From the NCBI GenBank assembly GCA_905250125.1, contig CAJNOL010000182.1, forward strand, positions 1 to 64,000: a stretch of 64,000 nucleotides of DNA, read 5' to 3'. Origin of the DNA: Rotaria sordida (lineage: Eukaryota; Rotifera; Eurotatoria; Philodinida; Philodinidae). Positions 1 to 11,100 of this stretch are shown piece by piece. A program made the translations under genes and the position numbers. Within the stretch, counting starts at the first letter, position 1, and the number at the start of each line of letters is the position of its first letter. The notes under the pieces were generated by a model. It did no database searches. It had not been told where the DNA came from and saw only the letters and a program-made list of their open reading frames with translations.

Positions 1-305
1 GAAACAATTACATTAGATGAAATTGATGATATAATATCAGTGCCATTATCTTGAAGGTCCGAGTGTAGGTGTTAATGTTCTCCACATTAAGTCACATTCA
101 CATCCCAACAGGCCAAGAGAGATTATCTAATTTATCTTTAGTTTATATTGAACATGTTTTTAGTATTGATTTAGACACTATTGCGAATGAATTTGGATCG
201 AAAAAAATACTTGGAGAATAAATAAACTGATTAGTGTAAGAGTTGAACTCAAATATTTTTTATAACTACTAGTTTACAAAAAATTGATTGCTTTCCCTAG
301 AAAGT
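1..305. repeat. Left arm of diverged inverted repeat (partner 3880-4180)
   Basis: Read against the reverse complement of 3880-4180, this stretch matches along almost its whole length with scattered substitutions and small indels (by eye about 80% identity). Shared landmarks are a short open stretch ending in a stop after residues like NETI-LDE, a block reading gagagattatctaat-type sequence, and an end near ctagaaa. The copy is cut by the window edge, so it may be longer on the left. No transposase was recognised. Confidence 0.7.
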
Positions 306-3300
306 GTAGTTGGTGCCGCCTATGATTGGATACTTGTTTTATGTGTTGTTTACTTTACGAAAAACATATAACAGCAAAACTTCATAAAGGAAACATCGAA
401 GCATTAGGTAGATCATTTTTAGATTTTCACATTCAGCTTAATTTATACTTATTCTTTAAATATAACATGTTAACAAATAACCATTTTACAAGACTAACAT
501 AAACAGGATCAAATGATAGATATCATGAATATTGAGAAAATTTAAATCATAAGCTTACGAATTGAATTTAATATCCTTGGCACAGTAAGATTTCATTATA
601 AATAACAGAAGTTCGAAGGATAAATCAAATAAACATGACTTTGTAATTTATTGCTATGCTTTATGATCATAATATGCATTACAATAGGGATAGAGAGTTA
701 ATATTAAAAAGAATACTTCTATCGGAATTATTTTTGCTTTTTTTCACAATGCTTTCTCTTTTAGTGCATAGAACGAACCGAAAAGAAAAAATTGCATCAA
801 CTTTTTTGAAGGCGTACACGTCTTCTACGAATGAGAATAGACATATTTGGTATTGTAAATCTTTCAAGTCTTGAATTTCTTTTAAAGGAAATTATTTTAT
901 TGAGATGTGTTCTACTTCAATACTGATAGAACATTTTAAGTACAAACTAAATATATCATTACATAATCATTTGATTGTTTTTGAAAAGACTCGATCTTAA
1001 GAGATAGAATTGTTCTTATCCTTTTATCCGATCATATATCTTTTGTTGGTCAGCTGTTCTTTCTGTTTTTATAAATCTCGAATTTATCTGTTTAGCTACA
1101 AGAGTCTTTGTACTTTTAGTCTGAATCAATACTCTAAGTTAGTCGATGTTTTTATAATTGTCTGAGGAAGATAATGCAATTACATTAATAATGATCAGAA
1201 TTTTGTAGGATCTTATGTCATCAATTTTATGTTAGTTTTTTTTTCTAGGATAGGGCAGAAATCTCTTACAAGTTTAAAATTCTCGATTTGAGAAGTAATA
1301 TAAATGACTCATATCGGTAGTTTCAGTGTGGAAATAACTCTTCATAAAGTATGATACTCCACTAAAGTGTTGCTTATATTCGAATATAGCTGTGACTATT
1401 TTCTCAGAAGCTACTTACTATGTAAACCATCTTTTGATGGAAAAAAAATCGATCATTCCGAAATGAAACTAACAACTGTAATCAAAGTTTGAGACTGAAA
1501 CAACACTCTTTTGGTTAAAGTATGAAGTTTTCAAAAAAACAAGGGCTATTTTCAATTTTCTCAAAAAATAGCTATATCATAATTTACTTCTTTCTCGTCC
1601 GGATTTCAAATAATTTCCTTGAGCAACATCTCATTTGAAAAAGGAAATCAAATTGAACAAGGTGTCGTACTTCTCGTGACTAAACAATTACATATAGATA
1701 TCAGATAACTTGAAAAACTTGTTATAAACAACGAGATTTACGACTTTTGATGAAAAAAAACAGTGCTCGGCTGTCTATACTACAAATTTTGTTAAACTAT
1801 TTTGTAGAGAATATTTTTCTCTAAAGATACACTAGGTTTTATATTTTTAAAATGCGTAAAGAGTGCTCAAAAAAGGCAAAATACTGAATATGACTACAAT
1901 AGCTCAAAAATTAAAAATTTCTAAAATTAAGTATTGTGATCTTCTGATCATAGATGCGGATGAAACTGTTGTTGGCTTGACTGAAAATCATTCCTAGAAA
2001 GTTTGAAATCGATTCTGACTAGACTTGAAAAACACTGTTGTTTGTTTCACATATATCATTCTAGTATCTGAAGATATCAAAGTGTATATTCAACCTCTGT
2101 CCTCCTCATCTTTTCTCACATCGAAACTACACTTCGCTATATACGTCAAATTTTATTAGGTCATCCTTCTTCATTTAACGGCAAGCATGTTGATGTAAAT
2201 GATTAGCAAAACAGAATTATCTCTGCTTTCTCTCATTTGATCTGTTTCATACTGCATAAATAAGACACACAGTTAGCTTGGAACTCACTTGATTTCTTCT
2301 GTCGCCAATTTTTTAACATATCGCATCAAAAAAAAATAATGATTGATTGTGATAAAATCGATATATATTCTACTCGCACAGTGATTCATATGGCCTCATA
2401 AGCGTTGTGTTGACGGCATAAGTATTGGTGATCGATGATGCATAGGATAGATGATGAAGCAGAAGAATATAAGCGACGATAAACAAAATAACTTATTGAT
2501 AAGGTGAATGTGTCGCATTGAAATTAGTCATTAATACTGCTATATTTCATCGGTTCATTCGTTTGTTCCAGAGAAATTGATTTTTCTTCATCAGCCTTTT
2601 CGTGTATCTCAGAACTAAGGGAAAAGATTACGGTTGTCGCTAACGACCAGATACGACGCAAAAATACGATTGTATATGTTCCTTTTTCATTTTATGCTTG
2701 ACTGCACAATTACAACCTTGTCTCACTGCATCATATACAATTAAATAACATGTGTATGCGACAATCGTGAATGATCGTACATCGTTGTATGTGTCTTCAC
2801 TTATTATCGTATCCACAGAAGGTTCTCGTCACTAAGAGACGTGTAATATTATCTTTATTATTAGTCATACCCCTTTCTCGTCATCCTTGCATATAGTAAA
2901 AATAATTTATTTCATTAGGTGAAACATAATTTAATTTTATAAAAGAATATTTATCAGAGGTCGTCACGGTTCGAGCTTTTCCAAAAAATTTAAACCAAAC
3001 AGAAACGAAATCAAGAGAAATTTGAGAAACTCTACATCGTATCGAACCGAAATTAATATTCTTTTTTAAAAATCTAAAATTGAACCGAACCAAATCGAAA
3101 AGAAATTTGTTCGTTATTCCATGAGAAATGGTTAAGACTGATAATTTTTTATTCAACTCATTCGTCTTCTTCCATATGATTGTCATCTAAATCTCTGCTC
3201 CTATAATGAGTATTGGTATCAAAAGGCTTCCTATAGGAACGATGTTTTAATCTAAAAACATTCTTTCATATGTTCAAAACTTCCGTGACGTTCTTGGAAA

Positions 3301-3879
3301 CTGTTTTAATTATTAGTATTCCAAAACAAAGGATTCTGACAAAAGACTACACTAGAATGTTTATTTGCTTGGACACAACCATATATACCTCGAATATTCT
3401 ATTATATGACGTGGCAAGGCTGAGTTATTACGTATATATAAATTTATATTTTGTCACTTATTATTTATTTTACTTATTCATATTAATAAAGGAGAAATAT
3501 TCATCTTGCATTAACTTTGATTTAGTTGATCATTACGTAAATGCTTGCCTCTCTAAATAATATAATTGCTTTGCTAACGCTTTGTTTTTCTTAGACGAAC
3601 AAAGACAAGAAAATATTTAAATACCTTCATGGTTACTTATGCACTTAATGTGTCAATCTCTACTACTTATCATTGAACCTACTGTTGCAATAAATCTAAA
3701 TAATAAAAGTGTAAATTAACATGCTACATTAATAATTATCGTTGGATCTGATATTAAATATTAGGAAAGTTCATTTATCTTTATTGCTCTTTATAATAAA
3801 GAATAAATATAAATAAAATATTTATATTCATAAAAATAATGATAAATTAAATAATAAACATACATGATACAAACTAAAG
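306..3879. other. Gene-poor spacer between inverted repeat arms
   Basis: No reading frame with a recognisable domain was seen on either strand. 1510-1690 is one copy of a dispersed repeat found inverted at 6490-6670. 2930-3130 is a tract rich in degenerate ccgaa/accgaa words. The rest is AT-rich sequence with scattered stops and no splice-linked exons that I could support. Confidence 0.6.
1510..1690 (+). repeat. Dispersed repeat copy, inverted partner at 6490-6670
   Basis: The reverse complement of this segment aligns with 6490-6670. The clearest block contains gagaaagaagt-aattat, then atagctatttt-tgag, then gaaaatagc, with few changes. Its left part is weaker. It looks like an old interspersed element rather than a gene. 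Confidence 0.6.
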
Positions 3880-4180
3880 TTTCTAGGAAAAGCAATAATT
3901 TTTCTAAACCAGTAATTATTAAAAAAATATTTTGGTTCAAGTCTTACACTAATCAGTTTATTTATTTTTTAAGTATTTTTTTTCCATCCAAATTCATTTG
4001 CAATAGTATCTAAATCAATATTATAAACATATTCAATATAAACTAAAGATAGACTAGATAATCTCTCTTAATCTGTTAGGATGCGAGCGGATGCAGAGAA
4101 GATTAACATCGACACTCAGACCTTCAAGCTGATAGCACTGATGTTGCATCATTCGTTTCATCTAATATAATTGTTTCATT
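3880..4180. repeat. Right arm of diverged inverted repeat (partner 1-305)
   Basis: This is the inverted partner of the window start. On the minus strand a 78-codon open stretch (4360-4124) ends inside this arm with the same short tail as the copy at the window start. The pair could be relics of a duplicated gene end or of a foldback element. Confidence 0.7.
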
Positions 4181-7100
4181 GCTACTCACAATAGCTGTCC
4201 TATAACATGTATTCAATTTTTCTTCTAATGAAATTTCTAGTTTATTTATGAAATAATAAGAAACTTTCCTTCTTTCAGATTTGTAGCTAATCACAAAATT
4301 GTAAAAGACCAAAAAGAAAATAAAACAGAGGTGGCAGATGGATTCTTTGTGTTTCTCCAATAATTTGATATTAATTGGCTTCCAGCTTCTTTAATAAAGA
4401 CAATATGACAGATATATGCGCCTGTAATAATAAAAGAATTTTTTTTCTATGGAAACTTATTCGTTTATTTCCTTCAGGTGACTCACATAAAACTGTAGCA
4501 TCATAGATATAGAAAAGTAGACAGACAAGGTTTTATGCATCTATCTTTTCATATATCATCCTCATTTTTTTTAAATAACATTACATATCGAAGTGTTATT
4601 GGTGATAAAAAAGAATGTCTATTAACATATTCTTTAGTTATATTAGATATTCGCCTGTTTAAATATCACAGAAAGAAATCAAACCCCAATTGAAATAAAT
4701 CTATATAAAAAAAGAAATGGTTCATTTTCTCAATGACATTTACCATCGGATTCAATGCTCAATTTGAAAAAAAAATCTTGATCGAGATGGACATCTTAAC
4801 TGACGACTAAGTTACGATCATATACAGTGGTATACGATAGTCGTGTACGACAATCGTTTATCTTCATCGTAAACACTAATTGTATTTGAACGTATTTTGT
4901 CGTACATGTTTACTGTATTTAACTATCATATATGGCGACCACTTTTCGGTGTATTTGTTTGTAAACGGCCCTTTACGATAGTGCTTTTTGAACTTGAAAA
5001 GACTATTTGCTTGTTTAATAATTATGAATACGATAAAAACAAGAGCAATCACCTAATTTGGTTAACCGATTGGCACAATAAATTGAGCAAGTCTCTATTT
5101 CTAAAGACATATACAGATATTTAAGCCGTCCTTTATCGAGTTGAAATAGATGACGAAATGAAGATCGATTTCGGTTGAACATTTATCGCCATTCGTTATT
5201 TCTGTCAACTATTTAGTTAGTTTGATTCGAACATAGATTAATGGTGCTATGCGTATCCTTCGCTGTCTAGTCTATATGTTCCATGTCGAAAGCCATTGTA
5301 ACGAATGAGCCTTAAGTATGCGCAACAGATTCCTGGTAACTTCAATCTGAGACATTAATATGATGATTTTATTTGTGATACGTGTTGCACAAGTTATGGT
5401 GATTACAACAATGTTTATTTTTCGCAACGGGTAGCTTATTTTATGGAAATGTGTAAGAATCGAAGCAGCATAATTATCGACCTGCAAATAACGAATAAAG
5501 ATAATTATCATACAAGTGCATCATCAAGCGAAGAGGATTCAAATGTAGATACCGACCGAGTTTTGTACTGAAAAATGATAAAGAATCAACGAAACTAATT
5601 TAAAAAAGCTCTCGATCATCTATTACAACTTCATTCCCAACAATACAGATAAAAAACAAATAACGCGATTTGTCAAAAAAGTCTATTGGCTGTGACAAGA
5701 ACATCCATATAGATCTTTTCTTCGATTGTTATGTATAGAGGTATGTTTCAAGAAGTTTCTAAAAGCTGAAAAATTCGTCGATCGTCCTCTAGCTTGAAAA
5801 CATGCTCATTGACGCGAATCTATTTCATTATACGACTTCGAAATATAGATGTACACGTCAAAGCTCCAGACAACCATTCAAAGAAAGTTCATGTTCGTTA
5901 TCCTGCAAATCGCTACTATTATTGCACATTGAGATTCAATGAGAATTCCTCTAGTCAAGACTTGAGTACTTCTAAAAACTTGAAAATTAATACAGCTTAC
6001 TCTCAAATAGATCGAATATCTATCCGATCAATATAAAATAATAATACACGATGAAAACCAGAAGCTATGGTGGCCGAAATGGAGTATGTCGAAGACAAAA
6101 GTAACTTTGTCTTCGAGCAAAGTTAACTTTTGAAACCAGGGTAAATTCGCAGTTACTGCTCGCAGCTCAAATCAAATCAACAGGAAGAGTTTAAAGTGGA
6201 TTCTTGTGACGGTGAGGATGTCGAAGCATTCAAAAAAGAGTAAATCATCGACAAAGCAATTCAATGTCAATAACTACGGCACATTATTCACAATTCGGGT
6301 CAGCTGAAACGTATAACATCTTCCACATGATTAGCTTTGTCAACAGAACATCTGGAAAAAAACCAGTTTCCGTACCAAGAAAACCTTATAATTTATCTGA
6401 ATAAAAGTTTATTTAACCTCTCTTTCGAAATTCTCTAACAACAACTTCTGACACGAAAGTTTCCGCTTATCACACATCAATTTCATCTGTATGTATGATT
6501 AGAAGATCACAAAACTTAGACATCTCGTTCAACTCTATTGTCTCTTTCAAATGAGACGTCACTTAAAAAAGTCACTTGAGATACGAACGAGAAAGAAGTG
6601 AATTATGGCATAGCTATTTTCTGAGGGAAATGGAAAATAGCTCTTTGTGTTATTCAAAAACTTCATATCTCAACGAAGCAACATTATTATTGTCTAAACA
6701 TTTGGTTACATAGGTTTCTTGACATGGACTATTGAATAGATGTAGAAAGAATTGAGTAAAAAATTTGATCATGTTATGCTTATGTAGCAGAATATTCATT
6801 TGTCTTGTAAGTCCTCTCGTAAGAAAGATTTCTTCACTACTATTCAATAAAAACTAAAATAAAATAAATGATTCTGAAATTAGAAAATGTACAAAATTCT
6901 AATCATAATTCATAAGTTTCAGTCTTGATGAAAATCTATCAAAAAATATTTTATTCAGAAACTTTTGTTTATTATAAAGTATTCTACACGATTATAATAA
7001 ACATAAAGCTGTTAATAACAATTCTTAATAATGATTCATTTGCTGTTTTATTTTTACTTTCTTATGCTTGACAATTTTTTAAATATGATTATCAAGAAAA

Positions 7101-7217
7101 AAAAACCTTCCGCAGGTGAATCGACATCTACAGTTCTTGCGAAATAATTATGCAATTCTGTCTTAGTCATCACTAGAAAAAGAAATGAATAGCTTTCATT
7201 TTTAATATTATCTATTC
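4181..7217. other. Non-coding or decayed sequence upstream of the phosphatase gene
   Basis: No intact gene was seen. 6055-6420 has a locally more complex, less AT-rich composition and reads in the plus strand as short Glu/Lys/Ser-rich stretches broken by stops (around MVAEMEY and FKVDSCDGED), which suggests a decayed coding segment. 6490-6670 is a dispersed repeat copy. The remainder is AT-rich. Confidence 0.5.
6490..6670 (-). repeat. Dispersed repeat copy, inverted partner at 1510-1690
   Basis: Aligned by eye with the reverse complement of 1510-1690, with the best match in the last 100 bases. It lies about 550 bases upstream of the phosphatase start codon. Confidence 0.6.
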
Positions 7218-7715
7218 ATGGCACGTCAGCAACCAAACTTACCAATAAAATCTTTTGAATATTCAGAACTTATTGAAAATTTTCTTTATCTTGGTAGTGG
7301 TCAAACATCGAAAAATTTAGAAGGTCTTCATTCATTAAATATAACTCATATTGTAAATTTAGCTGGTAAATGTCATTATCCATCAGAATTTACTTATGGT
7401 GTATTTCATATTAATGATGGTTTATCAAAAAATAAATGTGAAAAAAATTTGCCTCTCATACTTCAATTTATTGATCAAGTTCGTCGAGAAAAATCTTCTA
7501 ATCGTATATTAATTCATTGTCGTGCTGGAATGAGTCGTACACCATTTATAGCTATTATCTATTTAATGCATTCAATGAATATGACGTTAATTGATGCATT
7601 TAATCTTGTTAAAAAATGTCGACCACAAATACATATACATGAAGAACTTTGCAAAACATTATTAGATTTTGATAAATCAAATAGTTGTACATTAGAATTC
7701 TTATTAAATAAATAA
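7218..7715 (+). CDS. Atypical dual-specificity protein phosphatase
   Basis: A single-exon 165-residue protein that is almost entirely a dual-specificity phosphatase (DUSP) domain. The P-loop reads HCRAGMSRT at residues 100-108, with nucleophile Cys101 and Arg107; Asp67 in HINDG is the likely general acid. The segment after the P-loop (YLMHSMNMTLIDAF then KCRPQIHIHEE) matches the usual DUSP helix that follows it. DUSPs of this small, domain-only type remove phosphate from phosphotyrosine/phosphothreonine proteins, and some act on RNA or lipids; the substrate here cannot be told. Signal peptide, docking domain and membrane segment are absent, so it is probably cytosolic or nuclear. The gene ends about 480 bases from the stop codon of the convergent NRBP gene. 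The start is the first ATG of the frame and begins just before the domain. It has no introns, unlike most neighbours. Confidence 0.9.
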   Translation: MARQQPNLPIKSFEYSELIENFLYLGSGQTSKNLEGLHSLNITHIVNLAGKCHYPSEFTYGVFHINDGLSKNKCEKNLPLILQFIDQVRREKSSNRILIHCRAGMSRTPFIAIIYLMHSMNMTLIDAFNLVKKCRPQIHIHEELCKTLLDFDKSNSCTLEFLLNK

Positions 7716-8192
7716 ATCTTTAGAAGTAATTTTGAAAATTTTATTTCATTTCTTCTTCTAACTTTCATTTTTGCACATAGACACCAACATATACGCATGG
7801 AGCTGTACAAAAAATGAATAAAAAAAAAAATTGTTTCCATCAGGACAAGAAGAAGGTAGTATACCGAAAGACTTGAAGAAATAAGAAAAAAAAAGAAACC
7901 AACAAGAAGTAAGACCAATTGGGGCGTAAATGAAACATAACAAGTAAAATAATAGTAATCATAATCAATAAATTATAAAAAGAAAAGGTTTATACACAAA
8001 CATATGTATTATAGAAACAAAAAGCCGCTTGGCGTATACAAAAAAGAAAACCGTATAGGTTAACACTGTATATTTGTATGTCTACAAAAACGCAAGCACC
8101 AATGTATACATTTTGAGATATATTCATATGTAGAGTACATAGCAGAATAACATGTACATCAGGAAAAAAATATACATGGAAAAAAAAGAAAT
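7716..8192. other. Intergenic space between convergent 3' ends
   Basis: About 480 bases of A-rich sequence between the phosphatase stop (+ strand) and the NRBP stop (- strand). It should hold both 3' untranslated regions. No extra coding segment was seen. Confidence 0.6.
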
Positions 8193-11100
8193 TTATGTCG
8201 GTAAAAACGTGACTGGTTGAGATAGAGGATTAGTCCATGTGCATGTATTATTTCCATCCATTAATGTTCCATTTGGAGTAGATGGTATACTCAACTGATT
8301 TTGTAGTGCTTGAGCTGTTATAAGTGCAGCTGTAGCTGCAGCAACTGCTGTTTTTTTCACATCAAGTAATGATGTTGATGTATTATTAAGTACATCTGGA
8401 GATGTTACTGTAGCATTGAATGCTCTAGAAATTGATTGTTCAACACGTATATAATCACTCTAAAATAATTAAATTATATGTTTAAATAAATATAAACAAA
8501 TATGAAATTGAAAATTTGGTTATTTGAGTGAAAATTTATAATGAATATGCTTGTGTTCTAGTATGTTGAATATGAAATCATTATAAGATTTTCTTTGATT
8601 CTGATTATTTTTCGTTAAGATCAGAATGATCATCTCTATTTCAAAGTAACAATACTAATAGATTGCCTATTCATACCACAAATACTATTTATGATAACAG
8701 AAGTTTGATGTCTATGACAATAGGAAAAATCTTGTATGCATGTGATCTTGTTTATTTGTTAATGGAAAGCAACGAAGTGTTTTTATTGTCGTTTATCATT
8801 GAAAAAATTCTTCTCTTACATCTAATCTACTAAATTCAAGAAAAATTTTTCATGTCATTTGAGATTAAGTTTTTCGTTTTAGTGACATATTTTTATACTT
8901 CTAGTTCTCATCTCTCTAAGTGTGATACAAGTAATCAAAAATTGATATTGTCATTTTTGACTTAGTTGAAGATGCAAAAAGAAAATTCATTAATTGGAAT
9001 GAAGTAAGATTAAAAATCTAGAATTATAAATCTTAGATTAAATTAGTAAATTGTATTTTTATACTTGTCTTTCATATTCTTTGATTTCTTATATAGTAGT
9101 GTTTAACGATGTATATCTTGAAGCATTATTTTTTTTTAAAAATTATATCCATACACGTATTCATGCTTCGAATATAGACAAACAGCTTCAATAACTTGTT
9201 TGTCTAGAAAAGCAAAATCCTAGAAAACTTTGTTGGAGCTATTTGTTCACAATGCTATTTGGAGCAGTACAAAATTGTAAACAAAATAAGGAGTGGCCGA
9301 ATTTTCTACTATCTTTCGTTAAAAAGTTAAAAGTATCAGAAAAACTGTAAAAAGACGAAATTTATCAAAAAATCGACTGAAAAAACGTCTCTTTTCGTTT
9401 TTTTGTAATACTTTAAACTTTTTAAGGGAATGTTGCAGAAAATGTAGTGATCTTTCATTTTGTTCAGAATTTTGTGCTTACTAGCTCCGACAAAGTCTTT
9501 TGGTACCTGAAAGCTACTCAGTCCGATTTTTTTTCGAAATCTTACCATCATGGTTCATCTAGTACAGATAGAAAACTTCATTGCCTATTAAAATCACTAT
9601 CCGGATTTGAGCTAGATGCTTAACATTATAGAAAAACATGCGTTATTGTTAAACTTCTTTTCGTCATCTTATATATAGTGTTATCCTTATGTTAATAATT
9701 ATCACATTTATAAATCACGATATATATATAAAATGTCAAGAGTATTTCTAAAGAAAATAATTACCTCATGAATTAAACCGTGTTCTAATAATTCTTTTGC
9801 TAGATTAGTTGGTGTTTCATCTAAATCAATTTCTGTTGTCATATCACGTTGTAATCGATCTTGAAATTTTACACTAATAAATAACTAAATAAATAAAAAT
9901 AAAATTTCAAAAAATAAATTCAAATAGAAGAAAAAACAAAAGAAACTTTACCAAACATGAACGTGTTTCTTTTGTTTTAATTTTACATTGTATATCAATA
10001 ATTCTTCGATTTTCTTTTTCATCACTATTTGATAATAATGTTGTTGAAGAATTATAATTATTATTATTTATTGTTGATATTAAATCATTCGTATTATGTT
10101 CACCATCATTTGTTCCTGAAGCAGATCGTTCAAATGTTGTTCCACCATTACGTGATTTAATTCCATTGGTTAATATTGTTAAATTTGAATCATTTGTATT
10201 TATCGGATGATTAACAAGTAAATCTGTTGTTGATTGTATAGAAGTTGTTAAATCTGTATCAGTATTTATGAAAGTTGATGCAGCTAATGATGAATATGAT
10301 GATGATGCTGTTAAAATTCTATCTGTATTCAAGGATTTTCCTGAAAGATTTAATGTACTATGAGTTGGAAATAATAGATGATAAGCTGTTATTGGATGTA
10401 AACCATTTTGAACATCTTCAAGAAGTTTATCTAAATCAAATGGTGGACAATCTTTATAACTGAAATAAAGAAAATTTTTTTTTTATGTTTTAAATTAAGA
10501 ATTGAATAATGTATGAAATAACATACGTAAAAATAACCGATTTAACACCTTCACGAATTGATTCTAATTCAGCAAAAACTTGGCCATTTAATAAATAATG
10601 ATGAAATGGTGAAACAAATGAACGATCTGGTTTTGAGCCTATCTTATTGAAAATAAAAAATAAAAAAATAGAAATTTGTTTTTTTTTTCTCTTACGAATA
10701 TCATCTGCCAATGAATGAACAGATAAAAGTTTTAATGCTGGAATTTCAAATAAAGCTGGATGAAAAAGTAATTGACGTGCTGTGGGTCGTTTCGATGGAT
10801 CGATTTCGAGACATTTCAAAACAAGATCCTTTAAAAAAATAAATTTTTGATTATATACATATGAATTTTAAGAAAAACAAAATTTTTTTCTACTTTTTGA
10901 ACAGGATTATCAAGATTTGCAATAGCATCATTCACAACATCGTCTGTTACTGCATGTGTATCACCATTACCACCGAGATCAAGATTGATCATCTAAATAT
11001 TAATATGTAAATATTTCTAATCATTTTAATCAAATTTTTATAAAATCAGTTAAGAAATTCTATATTTATTCTTGTAACAAAAAAAAGCGTCATTAGATTC

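Noticed and set aside
7559..7918. 119-codon minus-strand ORF overlapping the phosphatase 3' end
   Set aside because: Antisense shadow of the phosphatase; composition is Leu/Phe/Ile-rich and has no domain.
9875..9890. Acceptor attag at 9874-9878 for NRBP exon 13
   Set aside because: It would put the exon out of frame and meet a stop; the acceptor ending at 9885 gives an unbroken match to the NRBP C-terminal helix.
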